Source: Hydnum rufescens UP504
Lineage: Eukaryota; Basidiomycota; Agaricomycetes; Cantharellales; Hydnaceae
Direction of reading: 5' to 3'
Assembly (NCBI GenBank): GCA_014904985.1
Contig: MU128964.1
Location: 10,582-74,581, forward strand
Length of the DNA stretch: 64,000 nucleotides
Part shown: piece after piece, positions 57,112 to 64,000 of the stretch
How positions within the stretch are numbered: the stretch's first letter is position 1
How the letters are laid out: every line of letters starts with the position of its first letter
The notes under the pieces: model-generated
Told to the model about the DNA's origin: nothing
Databases searched by the model: none
What the model saw: the letters and a program-made list of their open reading frames with translations, nothing else
Translations under genes and position numbers: made by a program

Positions 57112-57737
57112 TTGCGTAAAATATAGCCACCAACTCAGTCAGCCACAAATGTAGGTCTAGTTAGATATTATGAGCCTTGCATTTATATAGTCTAACTAGA
57201 GGTTTTGATGCTGGGGCCCCTGGGGCTGGCTAACCTGATTTCCGTGGTTCAGGCAGGGCCCCCAGGGGCCCCTGCCTCCCACCTTAGACTGCAGCAAGGG
57301 AGCTGGCAAATAAATCATGGGGGTGGGCTCCAGCAGACCTGGGAATGTCCCTGAATGGGTGAGCGGGCTATACAGGCTTATCGGCAATTGGGATTGTTTA
57401 TTTATTACTGTTTGTTCTCATTATTACACATTATTATTATTATTATTATTATTATTATACTATTATACAGATTGATCCCCCTGCCCCCCCGGATTATAAC
57501 ACATAATTATTCATTTATTATTTTTATACTATTATACAGCTTATCCCCCCCCTCCCTCTTCTGGTATTCAATGGGGGTTGTAAGTTTATATTTGGTGGGG
57601 TCGTGGGTTTTTATTCGGCGGGGTCGCAGGTTTTTGGTCAGCGGATTTGCGGATGGTGGTTCGTGTTCATGCAGGTTTTGGGACCAGGGGGAGGGGGATT
57701 GGGTGGGGGTAGGTGCAGGCCATGGGGTCAGAAGAAC

Positions 57738-59105
57738 ACCTAGAGTAATAAACAGTATGTTAGTGAAGAAAAGAAAAGCCACGCAAAAGGAGCAGCCTGT
57801 GCTGCTCCTTTTGCGCGATTGTACTTCTAGCATGAAATACTTACCTTAAAAAATTACCACACCCACCAAAGCGGGTGTGGCTTGTGTGGGTTCTCGGCGT
57901 TGCATCGTTTCATGGCTTCATTGGTTTTCGTCATGCGCGGGGGTCTTGTTCGGCATGAGGTCATTCGCGGGTCTTCGTTCACGGGATTCGAGTCTGGGGG
58001 GAGGGGGATTGGTGTGGGCTATGGGGACCTTGAATAATGAACCCTACATTAGCAAAAAAAAGAAAAGGCATGCAAAAGGAGCAGCCTGTGCTGCTCCTTT
58101 TGCGCGGTTGTACTTCTAAGTTGAAATACTTACCTTAAAAATCACCACACCCGCCAAAGCGGGTGTGGCTCATGTGGGTTCTTGGCACCAGGTCGTTTTG
58201 TGTCTTCATTGGGTTTGGTTTTCGTTATTTGTGGGGGTCTCGTTCGGTGCGGGGTCTTTCGTGGGCCGTGCTCGGCGGGCTGTTGCTTTGCGGAGGGGGG
58301 TTCGTTTGGCCATTCGTTCTCATTCAGCAGCTCTTGGTTTCGTTGGTAGAGGTTCAGGCGATAACCTAGAAAAATCAAGTATTAGTTAGACATTAAAACC
58401 AGCGCAAAAAGAGCAGCACTCGCTGCTCTTTTTGCGCCGTTGGGGGTACAAATAATACTTACCTTATATAGAACCACACACCTGCTATGGCAGGTGTGTG
58501 GTTCATTGGGCGCGTTCTCGGTTGGGGTCCACCAGGGTTTTCGGCGTCGTTTCATGTTGTTGTTTGGCGGGCGTCTGTTCTATTCGTTCTTGTTGGGTGC
58601 ATCTTCATTTTGCCGGTTCTGGTTCAGACAATCACCTAAGATAATAGAAACACATTAGTTAAAAATTAAAACAAGAACCAACGCAAAAAGAGCAGCATTT
58701 GCTGCTCTTTTTGCATTGTTGGGGTATATAGCATTACTTACTTTATATGGAGCCGCACACCCGCTTTGAGGGGGGTGCAGTTCACATGGCTACTCGATCC
58801 TCGTGTTCTCATCGTTTATCACGTTTTCGGTTGGCGTGTTTTCGGCTGGTGGTTTCGTTTGGCGTATTTTCGGTTGGTGTATAGCCATTTGGGCCCTTGT
58901 CGTTTGGCCGGCTTCCGTCTGCTACCTTGGAGCAGGCCATAACCTAAAATAATAAAAGATATATTAGTAAAAGTGATTCAAAGCAGCGCAAAAAGAGCAG
59001 CTTTCGCTGCTCTTTTTGCGCCATCATATATACTAATGAAAAAAAAAAAAAAACTCACCTAAGGACCACACACCCGCAGCGGCGGGTGTGTGGTCGCGTA
59101 CCTCC
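57738..59105 (-). repeat. Tandem hairpin modules, left arm of beta
   Basis: A hairpins at 57782, 58072, 58402, 58683 and 58986; B hairpins at 57857, 58143, 58473, 58751 (decayed) and 59064. Example intron on the minus strand: 58029-58133 with GTAAGT donor and CTAAY branch. Two units have the A stem with GGAG/CTCC instead of AGAG/CTCT, and the B stem shortened equally on both sides (CCACACCC/GGGTGTGG), so pairing is kept. Confidence 0.85.
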
Positions 59106-60030
59106 CTATCTGGGTGGCTGCCTTACTTATTGGGTGGTGGCGGTTGCATAGTTGCGAGGAACTCAACACCGGCAATTGCCGGCATCCCAAAAGCGCCCAA
59201 GTGCCTGGTGCCATGAGTACCATACGAACTAGCAGCAAGTAAATAGATGTAAAATAAATAATAAATAATAACTAGTTGCTCCAAAAAAATGAAGAACACC
59301 ATGACAATCAGTCAGAGTTCAAAAGAGGCATGATATAATACATTGCAAAGTGGATTGGGCGAATTTCTATGGTTCAGAACCAGCCCAAATCTAAATATAT
59401 TGGTGGAATACATGAAGCCTATATGGGCGATTAATTATCTTGGACGTTCTCTCCATTTTTCAATTTTTCCCACCTTCATTCCCTATATTTAGGGAATTGA
59501 AGGTGGGAAAAATTGAAAATGGAGAGAACGTCCAAGATAATTAATCGCCCATATAGGCTTCATGTATTCCACCAATATATTCAGATTTGGGCCGGTTCTG
59601 AACCATAGAAATCGCCCAATCCACTTTGCAACGTATCATATCATGCCTCTTTTGAACTCTGACTGATTGTCATGGTGTTCTTCATTTTTTTGGAGCAACT
59701 AGTTATTATTTATTATTTATTTTACATCTATTTACTTGCTGCTAGTTCGTACGGTACTCATGGTGCCAGGCACGTGGGCGCTTTTGGGATGCCGGCAATT
59801 GCCGGCGTTGAGTTGCGTTCTTTCTCGCGACTACCACAACAACCACCACCCAACAAGGCAACTGCCCATTAAAGGAAACACACGACCACACACCCGCCGC
59901 TGCGGGTGTGTGGTCATTAGGTGAGTTTTTTTCATAGTAGCTACAATGGGGCAAAAAGAGCAGCGAAAGCTGCTCTTTTTGCCCTGCTTTGAATTGTTTT
60001 TACTAACACCTTTTATTACTTTAGATTGTG
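58900..60030. repeat. Central palindrome of beta, about 560-bp arms
   Basis: Centre at 59484/59491 (TTCCCT, then AGGGAA). The arms are reverse complements through GGAGAGAACGTCCAAGATAA, TCATGCCTCTTTTGAACTCTG, GGCGCTTTTGGGATGCCGGC and the B and A hairpins on each side. The core is homologous to the alpha core (shared GCGCCCAAGTGC, GTGGATTGGGC, TTCTATG), though clearly diverged. Confidence 0.9.
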
Positions 60031-61353
60031 ACCTGGTCCTAAGCACCAGACGAAAACACGCGAAACGACGAGGGCCCGACTGCCCAGGGCCCAAACGGCA
60101 ACACGCCAGCCAACAACGCACAGGAAACGCGAGTAACGCGACTGCGCCAGACGATGACGCGACGCGCCAGATGACGATGTGACGACGACAGATGACGACG
60201 CAGCTGCGCCAGACAACGACACCACAAACAGAAGACAACGCCCCCAGTGAGTGGGCCGCACGAACCACACCGCTACGGTGGGTGTGATTCTCTATATAGG
60301 GTGAGTCCCCCCTTATATATAGCCACGCAAAAAGAGCAGCAAAGCTGCTCTTTTTGTGCTGGTTGTAAATGTTTTTTAACTAACATCATCTTCTATTCTA
60401 TGTGATGAAGGTGAAACCCACCGAACGAGAACCGGGGGACACGCCAAACGACCCACCCCCCCTTCCCATGCAACACAACAAAGAGAACACAAAAACGACC
60501 AAGCCAGACGACGACACGACGATGACGGACACAATGGCCCAGGAGTGCCCACGAACCGCACCCACTACGCGGGTGTGGTTCTCTATATGAGGTGGCCCCC
60601 AGTAGNNNNNNNNNNNNNNNNNNNNNNNNNNNNNNNNNNNNNNNNNNNNNNNNNNNNNNNNNNNNNNNNNNNNNNNNNNNNNNNNNNNNNNNNNNNNNNN
60701 NNNNNNNNNNNNNNNNNNNNNNNNNNNNNNNNNNNNNNNNNNNNNNNNNNNNNNNNNNNNNNNNNNNNNNNNNNNNNNNNNNNNNNNNNNNNNNNNNNNN
60801 NNNNNNNNNNNNNNNNNNNNNNNNNNNNNNNNNNNNNNNNNNNNNNNNNNNNNNNNNNNNNNNNNNNNNNNNNNNNNNNNNNNNNNNNNNNNNNNNNNNN
60901 NNNNNNNNNNNNNNNNNNNNNNNNNNNNNNNNNNNNNNNNNNNNNNNNNNNNNNNNNNNNNNNNNNNNNNNNNNNNNNNNNNNNNNNNNNNNNNNNNNNN
61001 NNNAAGAGGATATGAGGCGGCAATAACATGGGGAATGTAAGTACCACCACCCGCGCCGCGGGTGTGTGGTACTACAAGGTAAGTTTCTTTATTAATGCGT
61101 GTCTAACTAATGTACTGCTTTTTTTTCTAGATCTTAGACTCGAATCCGCGACGAACCCCCGACCCCTCACCCGCCGAGCCAAACCTGCCAGACGAACACC
61201 CCGCGAACCCAAACCCGGCGAACGAAGATCCGGCAAGCCAAACCCCGCAACCCCAAACCGCTGAACCAAGCAAACCCCCTGGCATGAAGGTAAGGGTTTT
61301 TTCCTTTGGCTACAATTGCGCAAGAAGAGCAGCCCCGGGCTGTTCTTCTTGGG
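59885..61353 (+). repeat. Tandem hairpin modules, right arm of beta
   Basis: B hairpins at 59885, 60264, 60550 and 61043; A hairpins at 59951, 60327 and 61320. Plus-strand introns carry GTGAGT/GTAAGT donors, TACTAAC or CTAACTAAT branch sites and TAG acceptors (one reads AAG). The intron at 61079-61130 is only 52 nt and lacks hairpin A, matching its mirror at 63482-63534. The last exon-like part (61131-61289) is Pro/Asn-rich in one open frame. Confidence 0.85.
60606..61003. other. Assembly gap, 398 N
   Basis: Undetermined bases inside the beta array. At least one further module is expected here from the spacing of the units on each side. Any open frames across the gap are meaningless. Confidence 1.
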
Positions 61354-61589
61354 CATGGGTGAGCCCCACTGGGCGAGCCATGGATGTATATAATATAATA
61401 TAATAATAATAGCAATAATAAATATATTTAATATATGATGCATAATATGGCAGGGGCCCCTGGGCTGCTTTGGGGGCCCCTTGATTGTATTGCAGGGGCC
61501 CCTGGGGGCCCCGGGCTCTGATATCTAGTTAGAGTATATAAATACACCCTTGAAGCATCTAGTTAGATACGGATAATTGCCTGAAAGGC

Positions 61590-63020
61590 TGCTCACTCCG
61601 GTCAACTCCGGTCCACTCCAGATCACTCCCAGTCCTTGTCCACCCACCTTCCAGTCCAGTCCTCCACTTAGTCCTTTGCCCAAGTCCACTTTGCTTCCAG
61701 TTTGACTCCAGTCCAACCCTATCTTGGTTTCATTTCCCTTTCATTTCCCATTGCTTCCAGTTTGCCCCCTGGCCGAGTTCCTGTTCCTGTTCCTGTCCCC
61801 CTTGTAACCACCCCCAGTTTTAGCAATCACTCCCCCGTAGTAATAGTCATCATGTATAAGTAGTCCGAGAGTGAAGTCCAGAGACCCAGCTTTGGTCTCT
61901 CAGGATTTCCACTGTTACTCCGGACCACAGGTCAGCCTTCATGTATTCCATATTCATATTACATAATCTCAGGATTTCTGCTGTTACTCTGGACTACAGT
62001 TCCGAGTATTATCCAGTCGACTCCACAAGCTTAAGGACCGCCATGCTCATTTCCGCCTAGTCCCTTCCGGGCTGCTGGACCACTCCTCCAACACCCTAAC
62101 CTCCTTATCTCATTCTTGCCCGGATTCTTGCAGACTTAGCTGGACTTACACTGGACTTAGCCGGAATTATTTGTGTTTACATTTGTTTGGTGCCCTCATC
62201 ACAGCGTGGCCCTGACAAGATCCCATCCTCCCTGAGCTCAATGGTTTCCATCATGCAGAAGGCAGTCATCTGATAAAACATGGTACTGTCACATTGTGAT
62301 ACTACCTGTTTTTCAGTATCTTCAAGGCATCATCCTGACATCTGATAAAATGCTGTACCATCACATTGTGATAGTACTCATTTTTTAGTACCTTCAAGAC
62401 ATCATTGTCCTCAGTGCTTGGTGAAGTGGGCTGCTGCAGTTTGCTGTGGCACTCATTTCCTGGCTCTTGTTACCATATTTTTTCTTTGTTCTGTCTCATG
62501 TCTTGCCACCACCAAGGTAAGTTAAACTAGCACCCTATTCCCTCTCCCCTTGAGCTCAATGATTTCCCAAGTCATTGGGCTACAGAAGCCCGACATCTGA
62601 TAAAATGCCATACAATCACATTGCGATAGTACTCGTTTTTCAGTACCTTCAAAATATCATCATCCTTGGTGCTTGGTGAAGTGGGTCACTGCAGCTAGCT
62701 GTGGTACACATTTCCTGACTCTTCAAGCATGTAACTGGCTTGTAACACATCACATTGTCGCATTGTGATAGTGCTCGTTGTTCTAGTGTCCTCAAGCTTT
62801 GTCCTACTTTCTTTTGTGGAGTGAATCACTGTGGCCAGTCTGTGGTGTCCACTCCCAAATTCCTCAACTACGCATCTTTGGTTGAATGCTGCATTGTCGC
62901 ATTGTCATGGTGTCCATTTCTCCAACATCCTCAAGTCCACTCACTCCCTTGTTCAAGTGAATCACTGTGGTTTGTCTAAGTGCTCACTTGTCATCTCCCT
63001 CAAATACTGCATGCATCAGC
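61590..63020. other. Spacer between beta and gamma with LTR fragment and tandem repeats
   Basis: From 61590 to 62216 the sequence is C/T-rich with two CTCAGGATTTC blocks and ends CCCTGACA, like the solo LTR at 27632-28476. From 62266 to about 62970 there are four to five imperfect direct repeats with CATCTGATAAAATGC, ATCACATTGTGATAGTACTC and GGTGCTTGGTGAAGTGGG. No gene is seen. Confidence 0.55.
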
Positions 63021-63023
63021 CTG

Positions 63024-64000
63024 GTCAGCCAATTATCCGTATCTAACTAGATGCTTCAAGGGTTGTATTTATATACTCTAACTAGATATCAGAGCCCGGG
63101 GCCCCAGGGGCCCCTGCAATACAATCAAGGGGCCCCCAAAGCAGCCCAGGGGCCCCTGCCATATTATGCATCATATATTAATATATTATTATTATTGCTA
63201 TTATTATTATTATTATATTATATACATCCATAGGCTCGCCAGTGGGGCTCACCCATGCCCAAGAAGAACAGCCCGGGGCTGCTCTTCTTGCGCAATTGTA
63301 GCCAAAGGAAAAAACCCTTACCTTCATGCCAGGGGGTTTGGCTTGGTTCAGCGGGTTTGGGGTTGCGGGGTTTGGCTTGCCGGATCTTCGTTCGCTGGGT
63401 TTGGGTTCGCGGGGTGTTCGTCTGGCAGGTTTGGCTTGGCAGGTGAGGGGTCAGGGGTTCGCGCGGATTCGAGTCTAAGATCTAGAAAAAAAAGCAGTAC
63501 ATTAGTTAGACACGCATTAATAAAAGAAACTTACCTTGTAGTACCACACACCCGCGGCAGTGGGGTGTGTGGTACTTTACATTCCCCGTGTATTGCCGGC
63601 CGGGTTTCGATATGTGGGGTCGCGGGGGTTCTTGCGTTGGTATTTGCTCGCGTGAAAGGTGAAGACCTAATAGAAAAAAAAGTCGGTCAGTTAAGAAATA
63701 AGGGCAGCACAAAAAGAGCAGCTTTCGCTGCTCTTTTTGGCAGGCCGCATCTACTGGGGGGGGGGGACTCACCTTACATAGGACCACACACCCGCCGCAG
63801 CGGGTGTGTGGTTCCTGGGGCTCATCTGGCACGTTGTCGTCTGAGCCCTCGTTGTTTCGCGCGCTTTCGTCATATTGTAGATCAGATCTTGAGCTAGAAT
63901 AATAAAAGACGGGTTAGTCAAACAAGTCCAAAGCAGCGCAAAAAGAGCAGCCTTTGCTGCTCTTTTTGCGCGGCCGTATCTACTGGGGGGGACTCACCTC
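63024..64000. mobile_element. Palindromic hairpin-array element gamma, left part
   Basis: Starts GGTCAGCCAATTATCCGTATCT. Its first 560 bp are the inverse of the right end of beta, so 61028-61589 and 63029-63590 form a large inverted repeat around the spacer. Minus-oriented modules: A hairpins at 63257, 63709 and 63936; B hairpins at 63541 and 63781. An intron without hairpin A lies at 63482-63534 (53 nt). CG dinucleotides are frequent, suggesting a younger copy than alpha. It continues beyond the window. Confidence 0.75.

Larger units (their letters stand above)
57137..61584. mobile_element. Palindromic hairpin-array element beta
   Basis: The left end AGTCAGCCACAAATGTAGGTCTAGTTAGATA matches the left end of alpha. 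The right end, read inward, is TCAGGCAATTATCC then GTATCTAACTAGATGC, matching the start of gamma. Both ends have a TATATAAATA or TTATATAG core between CTAGTTAG motifs, GGGGCCCC-rich blocks and an ATT or TAA microsatellite. Modules on the left arm read minus, on the right arm plus, away from the centre at about 59487. It contains the assembly gap. Period is 280-330 bp, longer than in alpha. No supported protein. Confidence 0.75.

Noticed and set aside
60545..61050. ORFs spanning the N gap
   Set aside because: They consist almost wholly of undetermined bases.
46975..61289. Repeated peptide HTPAxxGVW encoded by hairpin B in one frame
   Set aside because: The peptide follows from the hairpin sequence itself. 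Units have stops and non-triplet indels relative to each other, so a repeated protein is not supported.
61131..61289. Open, Pro/Asn-rich exon at the end of beta
   Set aside because: Its counterpart in gamma (63323-63481) differs by indels that change the frame, and the high GC and CCG content makes stops rare by chance.

Overview
This window looks like a repeat-rich chromosome segment of an agaricomycete (Basidiomycota) fungus. The evidence is spliceosomal introns of about 46-67 nt (GTRWGT donor, CTRAY branch site, YAG acceptor), two KDZ-type transposases, a NACHT-WD40 (NLR-like) gene, a BED-finger hAT element, a GRF-type zinc finger gene and a long Ty3-type LTR retrotransposon. Genus cannot be read from the sequence. 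Almost every gene here is a mobile-element gene or is visibly decayed, so this is accessory, probably heterochromatic, DNA.

Layout, 0-31.8 kb: the end of an inverted-repeat element (1-143); a decayed minus-strand gene with a 15-bp minisatellite (1.5-3.6 kb); a 5.09-kb hAT element with perfect 8-bp target duplications (4421-9508) that itself carries a 1.65-kb solo-LTR-like insertion (6426-8072); a 1-kb long inverted repeat (10.1-11.1 kb); a small GRF zinc finger gene on the minus strand (11.6-12.3 kb); a KDZ transposase pseudogene bracketed by palindromic AGTGTAGCTACACT motifs (12.6-17.3 kb); a NACHT-WD40 pseudogene with 14 near-identical WD repeats (17.9-23.1 kb); and one large decayed minus-strand gene (23.6-30.9 kb) split by an 845-bp solo LTR with GAGAG target duplications.

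Layout, 31.8-64 kb: a 10.7-kb Ty3-type retrotransposon with LTRs about 99% alike (31856-42601), inserted just behind the stop codon of a minus-strand gene (42.6-44.1 kb); then about 18 kb dominated by palindromic elements. Three (called alpha, beta and gamma here) are built from tandem modules that look like exon-intron units. Each exon-like part ends in a hairpin ACCACACACCC...GGGTGTGTGGT and each intron-like part holds a second hairpin GCAAAAAGAGCAGC...GCTGCTCTTTTTGC between a 5' splice site and a CTAAC branch site. Modules read outward from a central palindrome on both arms. A fourth element (delta, 53075-56684) is a near-perfect 3.6-kb palindrome that cuts a second KDZ transposase. A 398-bp assembly gap lies inside beta (60606-61003).

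Two themes tie the window together. First, in-frame TGA stops sit where the reading frame continues on both sides, and in at least one case (the KDZ DGEGxERxW motif) exactly at an invariant arginine. That fits repeated CGA to TGA change by methyl-CpG deamination of repeats. Second, the palindromic elements share terminal GGTCAG and subterminal CTAGTTAG motifs and alternate hairpins with paired (compensatory) changes, so they appear to be one superfamily of large non-coding, foldback-like elements. I judge these the most promising undescribed system in the window.
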